DNA of 64,000 nt from Rhodamnia argentea (taxonomy: Eukaryota > Streptophyta > Magnoliopsida > Myrtales > Myrtaceae): the NCBI RefSeq assembly GCF_020921035.1, contig NC_063159.1:20591782-20655781 (forward strand), given 5' to 3'. Made by a program: the position numbers and the translations under genes. The notes beneath the pieces were generated by a model. That model did no database searches. It had not been told where the DNA came from and saw only the letters and a program-made list of their open reading frames with translations. This document shows positions 23,450-35,477 of this stretch, one piece after another. The stretch's first letter is position 1, and the number at the start of each line of letters is the position of its first letter.

Positions 23450-24240
23450 ATTGGCATAGCTTTGATGCTCAAGTAATCACACTGAAAGTAAAGGACAACC
23501 TAAGACTATTAAGTTTAGGATCATACTCTTAAGTTGATTAGTAACTGGCTTAGACTTGAGAACTTTATCGACAAAATGTGGAGCAATCTGATTCGCTTTA
23601 CATTCCTTTCAACTTCACACGAGTATCATACGACAATTTATCAACGATTTTGTATCGGTGAAGTTATGAGACATATTCGAGAATTTCCAAGATTAAGAAA
23701 ACTTAGTGCCAAAATTATTCAAGCAAAAAAACTTACACGACCTCAAAACCATACCTTTTATAGTAAGCACCTCAATGCAAAATTTGATCGTGTCGATAAA
23801 TTTTACGAGGTCTCTCGTGGTGATTTGTACTAAAAAAAATATCGCGTGTCAAATTCGGAGTGGCGGGTGCATTTAAAGATAAGCGGGTTTCGAACGCCCA
23901 ACTCTTTTGAATAAAAAAAAAAATTCTCCAAATCTGAATCCTCTTTCATGGTTAAAAGTTAACCATGGTTAAGCTTTTCATGGCTTATCACATGAATGGT
24001 GATGACCAGCTTAACCACGAGATGAGTAAAATACTAACCATACTCGTACGGCCCCCTTTTTTCATATGCCATTGAGCCACCACTTTTCCTTCGTGCGCTT
24101 CAGCCTGGTCAGACCAGCATTGTATGAATCGCTGACGACGCTGATGCTGGTGGTCTCAGATTCAAATTCGCTCGGGCACGGAGACCTCCGCGATAATGGG
24201 TAACCGCTCCAACCTCCAAAGCTTCCATTTTTACTCTCCT
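23450..24240. other. Intergenic, no gene seen
   Basis: It includes a 100-residue open frame at 23534-23833 with no similarity I recognise. The right end leads into the putative transcribed leader of the J-domain gene. Confidence 0.35.
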
Positions 24241-25397
24241 CCGAGAATGTAATTAGCGCGCAGAGTTTCTGTACTTACTGGTGGTTGTGGCGAAGAGAAG
24301 ATGTAGGGTTCCATCCGACCAGGACTGAAATTTCCCGGAATCCCGGAGAGTTAAGCGCTCGGATAGCATCTCGAAGTTCTTCTACGATACTTTATATGTG
24401 TTTTAGCGTGTCTTGATTTTGCCGGGGTTTTACTTCTTGGGTCGGATCTGGGTGGTCACGGCTAGTTAGATTTCGTTCGAGAAAGTTCATGCACCTTTTT
24501 GCTGGGAAGATTGCTGACATGGGTTTGACTCGCCGAGAATTATCTTGTCTACATAAGACCAGTTCTTTTTTTAAGTCAATTTCGTTGCTGTCAATGTCGC
24601 GTTGTTGTTGCTGTGGATGTTCTCTGGACCATTCTTTCGTCAATGAAATTGTCGAGTAATACATTCTCTTAGTGCATGTCTTCCCATTGCTTTATTCCCG
24701 ATTCAACAATTCTGCCTCTTGGAGTTAGATCTCTATTGTTATTCACGATTCTGGGGAAATCCTGCTGGTGCCTTAGTGTTTTCTAAGCTCCTCCAAGGGT
24801 GATTTGTTCTCCTGTACGAGAATCTGTGAGCCCAATACTTATACAAGAATTGGAAAGGTCTTCCAAGTGGGGTTTGTGAAACTTTGCGTCTCCATTCTGT
24901 AATCTCAAGAATTGAAGATAAAGCATTTGGAGATTGCTTCTTGCACTGGATCGGATATGCTTCTTACATGAACCTTGAAATTATTAGATATGTATTTGTG
25001 CTTTTCTCCTTTCCTTTGCATTTGTTGTTTGCATTTCCTCACCCATTTGAAGGCACGGGCATGCCGTTTAGAAACATAGAACATCCCATAAAAGAACAGC
25101 TTCATTTTTTGTGTATAGGCCTTGGACAGGTGTTGACTGCAAGTAAAGGCAGTAATCCATGTGAACGTCTCTCTCTCCCTCGATTAAAGACATACTCATC
25201 TATTGATAGCTTTTTTTCCTCTTGGACAGGTCTTGAATTGAGGAAGTTACTGCCTTTCATGCATGGAGTAAAAAAGGGACATGTTTCAAAGAAGATCATT
25301 CTGCCATTCTAGTACGTAGTAACTTCTTCTGTGTACGTAAAATCAGAGAGAATAGTGCAGCAAGAGAGAGCAACTTATCAAGATTTTGAGCAGACTG
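24241..25397 (+). other. Probable 5' flank, leader and leader intron of the J-domain gene
   Basis: The stretch is U-rich on the plus strand and has no protein similarity. Acceptor-like CCTTGGACAG|GTGTTG (near 25130) and CTCTTGGACAG|GTCTTG (near 25230) suggest a spliced leader, which is common for this gene class. Transcript ends cannot be placed. Confidence 0.35.
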
Positions 25398-27332
25398 ATG
25401 GAGTGTAACAAAGATGATGCAGTCAGGGCTAAAGAAATCGCTGATAGAAAGTTCACGGAAAGGGATTATGCTGGTGCAAAGAGATTTGCTCTGAAGGCTC
25501 AGAGTTTATATCCTGGACTTGACGGCCTTACTCAGATGTTGACTATTTTCGATGTACATTTATGTGCGGAAAATAAGTTAAGTGGGGAGGTAGACTGGTA
25601 TGGCATTCTGGGCGTGAACCCTTGGGATAATGATGAACTAATCAGGAAGCAGTACCGAAAACTTGCACTTATGCTACACCCTGATAAAAACAAGTCTCTA
25701 GGTGCCGATGGTGCATTTAAGCTGGTTTCGGAAGCATGGAGTCTATTATCAGATAAATCTAAAAGGGTGGCCTACAATCAGAGGAGGAATTCACGAGTTT
25801 CCAACCAAAAAACTCCTAGTGCCAGCACTTATCCATCAGCAGCACCCCATCGAAACGGTACCTATTATGATAACGTTGGTTCGAATGTGAGGACGCAGCA
25901 TACGAGTACTCGGGGCAACACAACTCCTGCACCTGCTTATAAGAAAGCTGATACATTTTGGACTATTTGCAGTAGATGCAAGACCCACTACGAATATCTC
26001 AGGATATATCTCAACCACAATCTCCTTTGCCCGAATTGTCATCAGGCTTTCTTTGCAGTAGAGAAGGCACCACCTGCACATGTTTTTAAATCATCAAACT
26101 TGCCTTATGACCAGATGCAACAGAACTCCAAGTATCATGCTGGTGGGAGTAACAAATCTGCTTCTGGAGTATCAGCTTGTACTGCTACTCAAGGTCCAAG
26201 TAGAGTTCACAATCAAGTAGCTTCTGAAAGTGAGAGAAGTAACTTTTTTAGGAGGGAGGAATTTATTCATAAAGGGGAGAATCCACTGAAGAAAAGAAAA
26301 ATGGATGAACATCATTCCCATGTTTTCGGAGGTTCTGTGGCAAACGAGATGGATGGAATGTACTATTTTTCTGGTAAAAAGAAGATGCACTCCGCGAGAG
26401 AGTTGTCGTATACAGAAACACGACAAATGTTGATGGAGAAGGCACTGGTTTCGATCCAAAAGAAACTGAAGGAGTGGTCCCCTGCAGTTAAAGAAAATAA
26501 ACCAGATAAAAGGGTTGAACAAGCAAAAGAGAGGAAAGGCATGCCTGAGGGTGAAGGAAAACAGGATGGCACTCACGTAGATATGAAGCATGTTGAGGCT
26601 TTTGCTCCCTTGTCGATCAACGTTCCAGATTCTGATTTTCACAATTTTGATTTGGACCGTAGTGAAAGTTCCTTTGAAGTTGACCAAGTATGGGCCTCAT
26701 ATGATGATGATGACGGGATGCCTCGATTCTATGCTAAAATCCAGAAAGTTATCTCTCGGAAGCCATTTAAGATACAGATCAGTTGGCTCAACTCGAAAAG
26801 CAGTGACGAGTTTGGCCCCCTTGACTGGATAGGGTCTGGTTTCACCAAAACTTGCGGTGAATTTCGGGTTGGCAGGCCTGAAACTAGTACCGCCCTAAAT
26901 GCATTTTCACATAGGGTAGTCTGGACGAAAGGTCTACGCGGGGTCATAAGCATAGTTCCTAGGAAAGGGGAAATCTGGGCTCTTTACAGGAACTGGTCCT
27001 CCAACTGGAATGAGCACACGCCGGGTGAAATTAGGCACAAATACGATGTGGTGGAAGTTCTCGAGGACTATAATGAGGAGCAAGGTGTGTTTGTTGCTCC
27101 TCTAATAAAGATTGCTGGTTTCAGGACAGTGTTTCGTAGGCTCATGGATCCGAAGGAAATGAAGCGGGTCCCAAAAGAAGAAATGTACAGCTTCTCTCAT
27201 CAGGTTCCTGATCACATGCTCACTGGCCAAGAAGCTGCGAATGCTCCCAACGGGTGCCGGGAGCTGGACCCTGCTGCTATGCCTGTAGAACTCCTCCAAG
27301 TGATACCGGAAGCTGAAACGTTCACGTGCTAA
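25398..27332 (+). CDS. J-domain (DnaJ) protein with C-terminal DUF3444
   Basis: A single exon of 644 aa starts at the ATG in the MECNKDDAVRAKEIADRKF context, which is typical of the family. The frame is open four codons further up but has no ATG there. A helical N-terminus precedes the J domain at about residues 66-127 (DWYGILGVNPWDNDELIRKQYRK) with its HPD at 94-96, so Hsp70 stimulation is expected. CSRCKTHYEY...CPNCHQAFFA near residues 190-222 is a zinc-ribbon-like pair of CxxC motifs. A basic, disordered middle follows. FEVDQVWASYDDDDGMPRFYAKI opens the plant DUF3444 region (about 425-600). The partner and location of this class are not well known. After the stop another frame stays open for about 40 codons with an acidic composition. 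Confidence 0.93.
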   Translation: MECNKDDAVRAKEIADRKFTERDYAGAKRFALKAQSLYPGLDGLTQMLTIFDVHLCAENKLSGEVDWYGILGVNPWDNDELIRKQYRKLALMLHPDKNKSLGADGAFKLVSEAWSLLSDKSKRVAYNQRRNSRVSNQKTPSASTYPSAAPHRNGTYYDNVGSNVRTQHTSTRGNTTPAPAYKKADTFWTICSRCKTHYEYLRIYLNHNLLCPNCHQAFFAVEKAPPAHVFKSSNLPYDQMQQNSKYHAGGSNKSASGVSACTATQGPSRVHNQVASESERSNFFRREEFIHKGENPLKKRKMDEHHSHVFGGSVANEMDGMYYFSGKKKMHSARELSYTETRQMLMEKALVSIQKKLKEWSPAVKENKPDKRVEQAKERKGMPEGEGKQDGTHVDMKHVEAFAPLSINVPDSDFHNFDLDRSESSFEVDQVWASYDDDDGMPRFYAKIQKVISRKPFKIQISWLNSKSSDEFGPLDWIGSGFTKTCGEFRVGRPETSTALNAFSHRVVWTKGLRGVISIVPRKGEIWALYRNWSSNWNEHTPGEIRHKYDVVEVLEDYNEEQGVFVAPLIKIAGFRTVFRRLMDPKEMKRVPKEEMYSFSHQVPDHMLTGQEAANAPNGCRELDPAAMPVELLQVIPEAETFTC

Positions 27333-28600
27333 GGCTAATGAAAGCAATGGTGAAGAGAAGTTTAAGGACAATGAAAATGGTCCAGAAGATGAGGAGTGCA
27401 GGATGGTGGAGATTAATGAAAAAGCTGAGGATGAGAGATGGTACTTTTGATCAAGAGGCGTAGGAAGCTGATGTAGAAATTGCTGGAGGCTCTCTCAATC
27501 GGAACATCAAGAAAGCTATACACCAAGGTTAGAAAGTTTTTTGCTTTTTTAAGTCTAACATGAAATATGAAGGACAGGTTTTTTTGTTTTTTGGAGGCCA
27601 TAGCATTTCTAGAGCTGTCCTAGCCCAATTGATTCTTTTTGGTTTCTTGTTGTATGACATGGTGAACATGACACGCGGATGACAGAGGTTTGGGCACTAG
27701 CTCTGCATTCGGTGTTCTAGGAGCAGAACTGGAGAAACCATTCTAATCGATCCTCGGTGAATGCCTCCATATATAGTTGGTCATACATACTTTTTGACAT
27801 GATACACGAGTTTTGTTGGAACCTGTTGGAGCTGATGCGACATAATTAGACGCACTTTTGAATTCTAGTGTCGATGCACGCTAGAGCTGTTATTCTTTTT
27901 GCTCTTCATGCTTTCTGCCACTTCACCGGAAAGAGAGGGAGCGAGCCGAATAGACAGAAGCCGAGGCGACCAAGGCGACCACTTATGTTCATACTTACGC
28001 CCGACAAAGTTCCGCTTCCTGCACGAGGGACGATGTTTTGATGGTTCTGCAGGCATTTTTGTAGCCGTTGTGAACAGTGAACTGTTCTTTTACGAGCAAG
28101 TAAAACCAAACCAAGATGGACAATCGGTATACACGTTTGTATGCTCGCCGTATCCGCAGAGTGCATTGAATGTGTACAGAAATGGCTAGGACAACGTGCA
28201 TGCTTGCTTGTTTTGATGGTAGGATTGGGTCCCTTTTAGTAAGATGCGCAAGCTCAGGGGAAACACCATTGGGAAGATGGCATGTGGTTTGCACTGTTGA
28301 ACCAACTAGCTCGACTCCAACCCAAAGGGGGCGAAAAGATGATGGTTCTAAGCCCTGGACCCCTGAAAACATGTATGGTCCAAAGAGAATTCAGCAAAAC
28401 AGGGGAAAAATGAAAGCAAAATGATTATCTGTTGAAAGGGAAAAGATAGCCAAATTACTTTATGGGTACAAAAAGAAGAAAAAGAAGCTGGTGGATAATT
28501 CTTCAAATTGAATGAGATAAAGAGTGGTTTGGACCCTTTTTTAGCTTAAAAAAAATATTAAAATATTATGTTGCCGGACGATATCCACATTAGTATCTAT
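27333..28600. other. 3' flank of the J-domain gene and intergenic DNA
   Basis: Up to about 27660 this is likely 3' untranslated sequence. The 96-residue plus frame at 27899-28189 and its neighbour at 28170-28424 read like ordinary protein but match nothing I can name. They are not called as a gene. Confidence 0.35.
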
Positions 28601-28609
28601 TGGCCAAAA

Positions 28610-30170
28610 CTGTCCGCATGGAATGAATTGTAATAATTATAAAAGGTTTAGGATTGAATCAGCAAAAAAAAAAAAGTTTAAAATTGAATGGACACAATTA
28701 CAATTTTTTTTTATAATTTTCCCAATAAAAAGGAAAACAGAGAGCATCAAACCAGCAATATGTGAGACTTTCATTAGTGTTTTAGGACATTCACTGACAG
28801 AGAATGAGATAAGGCCTCCTTACTACCTTCGACCCATGGGCCTGTGAAGCTTAATGATGGAATAATTCAATAAATGTCATAATCAGACAGAGAAATTGGC
28901 CCAAAGTATATTCCCTCCCAAATGCTTTTCAACCATATTTTAATGGGAGATTTTTTCAACCCATAATTAGCTGAGCCCACGTTGGATGTCAGGTAGGTAC
29001 CACGTTCATCTCACCCAATCTCAATTCAATTTTTTTTTAGTAGGTCGAGGATTAAAAAAATACCCTACTAGTGACCGCACCGGACCGGCGGGGAAAGACA
29101 ACAGGAGTGTCATAATTTACGAACAGCAGTGCTCACTTTGGGGTCGTAAATTTTTCCGACCGGTCACGTGAGAGCCGTAACTTTTTAACCGGTTCCTTGC
29201 GTGTCGTAACTCTTAAAAAAAAATGTTCACTTCATAAGCGCCGCAAATTTTAACCCCGCATCGTGGATTTTCCGGCAATGAAAATAGCCGATGTCACTCG
29301 AATGAACATTTATTTTATTTTCGATAAATAGTGATGGCACTCAAGTGATCGATCGAAGAATTACGAACATCCAAGTGGGGCTTCATACAAAAGTCGTGAC
29401 ACTTGAGTTCTTGCCGATAGAGAGATGATACATGATTTTATAGAGTGAAACCCTAGGAAAATCCAGTCACCATCAACTACTTTCTTGTAAAATCTTTTGA
29501 GGGCACTAAGACCATAGTATCCACATATGGAAGAACTGTTATTAGTCCTTTATGATTTTGTCTTTTCCTCTCTTTTCTTCTTCTTCTTTTTATTTCTTAT
29601 AGTGAAAGTGGACAACGAGAATCGGATTTGCAAATTCACAGAATCTCTCGATTAATTTATGCTTCTTCTAGGGCAAAGAAGAGGTCCGAGCGAGAGAGTG
29701 CGAAACCCTAAAAAATGCCACGACACTTTATGCTCTTATTTAATTAGAGAGGGATTCCACTCACTCTTTTTTCTTTTTTGGAATAAATAAATTATTAAAA
29801 ATACGATTTGGAATATTTGAATATTATAAAAATCGCGTATTCTTCTGATAGCTTCTTTTTTTCTTTTTCTTTTTTTTCAAGAATCGTTATTTGTAGTGTT
29901 ACAAGATCCGATGTGTTATCAGAGCGTGAGTTCCCGAACTCAAATTTTTTCCGGGTGCCCGTTATTCGCCCGTGATATATTAAATCGTGTTTTCATCTGG
30001 CAAAGCGTTTCTCGAGGGCCGTTGGATTTCTTTTTCGGGTCTGAAGCGAGTAGGATCCTTTTGGCTTCTTCTTTTAAGCTTTTGTCTTTGTTTTATGGTC
30101 CAAAGCTTTTGTCTTTCGAAGAGCCGAAAGCTTGTTTAATTACCAAGCACTAATCTCTGATTAGAAATTT
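28610..30170. other. Intergenic with repeat fragments
   Basis: 28620-28700 carries TTTAGGATTGAATCAG and GTTTAAAATTGAATGG units, like the arms of the TIR elements at 34-36 kb. Otherwise the stretch is AT-rich. TGTTATCAGAGC near 29912 resembles an initiator-Met primer-binding site, but no paired LTR was found. Confidence 0.35.
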
Positions 30171-30173
30171 GAT

Positions 30174-30177
<4 letters not shown>

Positions 30178-30219
<42 letters not shown>
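30178..30219. repeat. (TC)n microsatellite, about 42 bp
   Basis: An uninterrupted CT dinucleotide run in intergenic DNA. Confidence 0.95.
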
Positions 30220-30221
<2 letters not shown>

Positions 30222-30229
30222 ATTATAGA

Positions 30230-31400
30230 AGAGTTCTTGCTTTTCGCAATGTGGTGGTCCAAGAACTAATTTTTTTTTAAAACTAATTTAAAGCCGTCGA
30301 GGGTCGTGGATCTGGGTGGACTCCATGAATGGCATGTGAAGCCCATGCTATTGTACAGATGGTTTTATTGGATTTTATACGGCATCGGACAGCTCTTATA
30401 CGATTTAAAAAGATTGGGAATCGTCGATGCAAGTTGTTCGACAACACCGTTCGTTCGTCCGTCAGGCTTTGGCCTTGTCGATTAGAGATCAAATGATCTT
30501 TCGATGTTCAGTATGGAGAAAAATAGATAACGCACGTCGAGGATTCACATGCGGCAGGCACGGCGCATCGTGGGTTCCGGCGCACGCGATGCCCGCTAGT
30601 TTTAATTTGTGTAAGTGCGCTCGATGTCGGGTAAACTTGTCCGACGGGCGAGTCGAGCCTAGCACCGGGCCTAAGTGTGTCCTCGGCCAAACCAGCCGAT
30701 GCGTAAAGATTCACTAAATTACTTATAAAATATTATCCGAATCGAAAGTTGCCGTGGTTTTGTTTTCTTTTTCTTTTTTTACACTAGCCCTTTTTTCAGT
30801 GCTGAATGGCGTTAGCTACAAGAAACTCGATTTTGAGTGGATAATCTTGACATTCTTGATGACTTAAATGATGGCCACATTCAGAACATTAGAGCAGGGT
30901 TCATGACAACCATCACATCCACCACACTCTTAATTTCTAGTTATACATGTCGCGATTTCAAAAAGATGAAAGTGAAATCATACAAGCAAGATTCGTGTGA
31001 TTGGTATAAACAACACCGCACGATCAGCGGCGATAGATTTTTTTTTTATTTTCAAGTGTCAGTCATTATCTCGCATAGACCATTTACTAGCACATATATA
31101 GTTCTAATAAGAATATCGCACTTATTTTTGTAATCTTTTAACTTATGGTGTATGCCACATTATTGATGCCAAATGAAAAGGGTCGCATCGACAAGCTTTC
31201 CAGTTAAAAGAGCCACTCAGCAATATATGGCCTCCCTTAGTGTTGGGGATCTAAGCCACTTTCAGGACCCGCACTTATTGGATTTTCCCAATTTAAGCAA
31301 CCGACGTCTTTTCTGGAAGGAAGAAAAATGCTTCCCGATCTCTGATTGGAACCATGTCACGTGCTCGCATGCTGGACCCACTTTCTGATAATCAATACTA
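30230..31400. other. Intergenic, no gene seen
   Basis: The short frames match nothing I recognise. A GC-richer block at 30520-30710 may be old repeat. Confidence 0.35.
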
Positions 31401-31412
31401 AATCTATTGTGC

Positions 31413-31690
31413 GAATATTATGTTATTCCTGAACTTTTTCAAGTTTGCGAATTTAGTCGTGAGCTTTTGCGCGAAAATTCCAATACATTCCTTCCGGCCA
31501 AAATACGCTAGAAACGATCGACATGGCGGAGCGCCCACATAGGACCGCCGGCGATGACCGGACTGCCATATTTGCAATAGCAGGTCGAAATTAGTGAGGA
31601 ATGCTACATTAAAATTTCACACAGTGATTTAGGATTGAATTGGCATCCATATAATGAGTTTATAATTTATTGTGCAACTTTTCCTAAAAA
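31413..31690. mobile_element. Diverged TIR-type element fragment
   Basis: The left side reads CTGAACTTTTTCAAGTTTGCGAATTTAGTC in part and the right side TTTAGGATTGAATTGG, the inverted arm words of the elements at 34-36 kb. A GC-rich middle (31500-31570) separates them. Boundaries are approximate. Confidence 0.4.
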
Positions 31691-31699
31691 CGATTGTTC

Positions 31700-33720
31700 A
31701 TCGCGACATCGAATTTCTAATCTTGTAAGTGACTCGATAATTTTGGATATTTCGTCAATGAGATAATATTGGTATTTTTTCTATTTTAGCATAAGGTCCG
31801 ACTTAAACACATGAGGGACAAAAAGGGTATTTAAAAATATATGTTGTTTTTATTTGGGGGTTGATTATTGTTTAGATATGACCTACTACGTATAGATTTA
31901 GGGAGACGGCACTAACGGCATGGAGGGGACGCACTTGCGAGAGGAATGCCTCAAATAATGCAAGGCAAACCATCTCCAACTCAAAACGACAAAATTAACT
32001 TGCACGACGCCTGTCGTAGAGTTACCAGACATGTTCTGCTCTCTTCTGCTACGACATTTGTGCCCTAATAGCGTCCATGCTCTTGTTTTTTGTTTCTTTT
32101 TTTGTCCTTTTTTTGTCCTTTTCTTTGGCTTCTTATCCCATGGGATCTAGGACGGACACGTGTCGCATTTTTCATGCCATGCATTGATGTCCACGCTTGC
32201 TGTGCAAAGCTCAAAGACACAAGGTGGGCCAAAAAAAAAAAAAAACGATATTCTTGTTGTCTTCCCCATTTTTCAGTTTTTTTTGGTTTTGCTTTGGAGA
32301 ATCCCACCATTGTATGTCTGGTCTGTGCTTGGTTGCAGCAGCAAAAGGACTTGCTTGCTGTCGTTTCAAGCAAAAGGGGGTACTGCTTGGGACAGGCCGA
32401 CCTGGTTTCTCCTGTTGGCAGCGATCAGTTCTTGCGCGAATTGCTTTCAAGTAGACACAGGAGCAGATTGGGTCAGTGGATGTTCTGTTTTTGGTCAAAG
32501 GGTCGGTTGATGTTGGTTGATCATGAGTTAACTTTCTTTGAGGCCGGTTTCACGTGGCTCATTCTCCATGTCGATAAGAAGAGTCACCCACTTAAGGGGG
32601 CAACTTTCAAGACTTTTATAGTTTGAGCTTGTTTTTTATTATTGGTTTAAGCCTGGGCCTATGGATAGCTACTGTTATATAAAATATACTTTTCTTATAA
32701 TTAAGAGTTGTAGTAGAAAGGTGCTTATATGCTGGACGTAACCCTAATTTAAAGATGAATCAAAATAAATCTTATATCTCTATTTTTCTTTCTCGCATTT
32801 ACTCTCTATTTCGTTGTGCACATAATCTTAACAATATCATCAATTGGGTTAATGGAAAGGAAATGACTTGGGCACGGTTTTCGCTCTTTTTAGTCTCGCT
32901 GGTCCGGTCCGGTCTAGGTTCGCCTATTCACCGCTTTGCTCTTTCACTTGATAGAGTTCTACTACTACTTCGATGTGGTTGCGGTTGGGTTCGAACATTC
33001 AATTCCGCTGTCGACACGGTTTGTCTCAATCGATAGTTCGTTTTTAGTACGGGTCGAAAAATTGACATCCTCGGCGAGAGCCTCTGTCGCTACGGTAAGT
33101 AAATACCTGGGCATAAATTTATCACCCAAATGTACCCACATTCTACGAGAAATGATAACGTGAGGAATTTTCGCACCACCCGGAAAATAAGACTTCGTAC
33201 GTCTCCGTGCCACCCTTGGCCCCTTTACTTACATGAAGGTCATCATTCTCCTCTAATCTTTTTGTCCCATCACTTTTCTAGCAAAATTCACCGCAATTCA
33301 TCATATTGGATGCCGCCGTTATTAAAATTGATAAGGCCGGTTTTCGAAACCGGCATAACATGCATTAGTCAAGACTCTTTTCAGCACGAGTCACATGTGC
33401 ATCCAAAACCAGATCGTCGGCCACATTACATAGCATTATGAGCTTTACCCACCAATCCAATCACAACCCGACACGACTCTTTTGTCATTTTTAACTCTTC
33501 ACGGATGGCCCTCTGGTCCCAAGCTCACCCAGTGGTGGCCGGTGGGGGGATCATGAACATGATTAGCTCCAAGATGAGTAGGCGAGCGATCGAATAATGA
33601 CAACGATGGCATCGGGGATCTCCCTCTCAGAACGCCCCGTTTCGGTCTGAAAAAACAACCGGATAATGCTTTTTACTCGTTTGAGCCAAAACCACAGCGT
33701 TCTCCAGAAAGAGACAAAGC
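31700..33720. other. Intergenic, no gene seen
   Basis: Open frames of up to 178 codons (32090-32626) overlap frames of similar length in other phases. They are low in complexity, with poly-Lys from an A tract, and show no domain. They are not called as genes. Confidence 0.4.
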
Positions 33721-33729
33721 CTTGCTCTT

Positions 33730-34086
33730 ATGGCAGCTTTCTCGTTCCTCGTCCGTCCGGCTCGACTTTCGAGGCCTTCCTTCAACTGCCGACCTAATCA
33801 ATATGGCTCTGCCCCGCATCCACTTCCTCCGCGGGGGTCGCAATCACCGACCGAGCTGTTCAAGATTAGGGTTCAGGTGGAGGGTTTGGATTGGCTGCCC
33901 AAAAGTCAACGCCCTGTGCCATGTATCGTTTCCCAGTTTTGTCAAAGAGTTTTTGATGGCTTCCGCCATGTCGATATTGCTGACGGATGGGGAAAGGCTG
34001 CTGGTTCGTGTAATGGGGCTGAGAGTCCAATGGTTCTAGATGATGATGGGTTAAGTTGGAATTTTGGAGCTTTGATATGGGCATGA
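33730..34086 (+). pseudogene. Possible orphan first exon with a transit-peptide-like start
   Basis: An ATG in good plant context (TCTTATGGCAGC) opens MAAFSFLVRPARLSRPSF, which is Ser/Arg-rich and almost free of acidic residues like a plastid targeting sequence. At about 33876, GGGTTCAG|GTGGAGG resembles a weak splice donor, and the frame beyond (to 34086) looks less protein-like. No second exon was found before the repeats at 34.1 kb. It may be the retained first exon of a disrupted gene or a chance frame. The family is not recognised. Confidence 0.25.
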
Positions 34087-34141
34087 AACTGAAACTTTGA
34101 GACCTTATCCATCTTTGTGCTTGTGATTTGCCCGGAAGCAT

Positions 34142-34685
34142 AACAAAAAAAAGAGCTCTAAATTTATTACAATAATTTCATTTCAGTAATAAATCTTTTT
34201 TTTTTTTACCAATACAATCAGAAACATTTTGTATTTGTGTCAATTCAGTCCATCCGATCAATTTTGAATGACTGGCACCGATGTGACACTGCCGACGCCG
34301 ACCTGAATTTTTTAAAATTGTATTTTGAATTTTTTTTATTTCTTTAGTTTTTCTTTTTCTTCCTGAACTTAGGGTTGGCAAGGGTCGCTGGCCCTAAGTG
34401 TGGAGGGTGGGGGGTCGGAGGGGGAAGCTAAAGAAAGAAATAAAAAAAAGAAAAAAATTATACAAAATTTCAAAAAATATACAAAAGTTAAAGAAAAAGT
34501 CCACATTAGTGCTAGCGATATCATGTCGGTGTCGATTGATCAAAATTGATTGGATGGATTAAATTGGCATAAATGTAAAAGGTTTAGGATTGAATTGGCA
34601 AAAAAAAAGGGAGAGGAGGAGTTTAGGACTGAATTGACATGCTTGCAATAAGTTATAATAAGTTTAGAACATTTTTGGTAATTCT
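34142..34685. mobile_element. Non-autonomous TIR element, family B copy 1
   Basis: Arms such as GTCAATTCAGTCCATCCGAT (left) and GGATGGATTAAATTGGCATA (right) are inverted copies. A GC-rich middle lies near 34370-34430. The right arm carries repeated TTTAGGAYTGAATTG units. No coding frame is present. Confidence 0.55.
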
Positions 34686-34743
34686 CCTTGATTTGCCCTC
34701 ATTTGATGCTTGATGAGAGAAGGACCTTTGATAATTTTAGGAG

Positions 34744-35336
34744 AAAATTATCAAAAAAGTCATAAACCTATTGTACTTATGTCAATTCAATCCTAAACTT
34801 TTTAATTATGCCAATTGAGTCCCAAATACTTTCAAATTTTCCCATTAAGTCCATGAAGATGCTGCTGTGGCGGTCCATGAAGACGCTGCTGTGGCGGTCC
34901 ATCAGCTTTAGGCATCCTATGTACGATGTGGACAACTTTTAAGAAAAATTCTAATTTTTTTATGATTTTTTTCTTTCGTCTTTGCCAGTGGCCGAAATCA
35001 AGCAATGGCCAACCATCGGTGATGGTCAGAGGGCTGGGAGAGGCTGACCCTCGCCTCACTCTATTAAAAAAAGGAAAGAAAAGAAAAGTAACCAAAAAAT
35101 CTAAAAAGAACTAGTCAAATATGATTAGAAAAATGCCCGCATTAGCTCCAATCATGTCACGTATGACGGTCAACGCCTACGTCATCAATTCCTTGCCAAA
35201 ATTGATCAGATGTACTCAATTGGCAAAACAAGAAAATGTTTAGGACTCAATTGGCACAATTAAAAGATTTACGATCGAATTGGCGCAAATGCAATGTGGT
35301 TATAACTTTGTCGGTAACTTTCCCTCTATTATAGCT
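34744..35336. mobile_element. Non-autonomous TIR element, family B copy 2
   Basis: The left arm has GTCAATTCAATCCTAAACTT and GCCAATTGAGTCCCAAATAC. The right arm has the inverse, GTTTAGGACTCAATTGGCAC. The core (34985-35065) reads GAGGCTGACCCTCGCCTC. A 23-24 bp duplication containing GCTGCTGTGGCGGTCCAT lies at about 34860-34905. Confidence 0.6.
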
Positions 35337-35477
35337 TATGACCTTCAGTCACTTTCCATGTGAAAAAAAGGTACAATAAATGAGAATGATCTTTGGGGTT
35401 ATGCATGAGGAAAGTCACAGACCATGTACCAAGAACTCGTCGCCATGAAGGAAGGGAAAAAATGTAAAAAAAAAAAG

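Noticed and set aside
27899..28424. Two consecutive plus frames that look partly protein-like
   Set aside because: No family recognised, no splice sites joining them with confidence, and overlapping minus frames are equally open.
29420..29925. Possible copia LTR ending at a TGTTATCAGAGC primer-site-like motif
   Set aside because: No second LTR, no target duplication and no gag follow. A 12-base resemblance alone is not enough.
32090..32626. 178-codon open frame on the plus strand
   Set aside because: It includes a poly-A tract giving a Lys run, overlaps other open frames of similar size, and shows no domain or splice logic.
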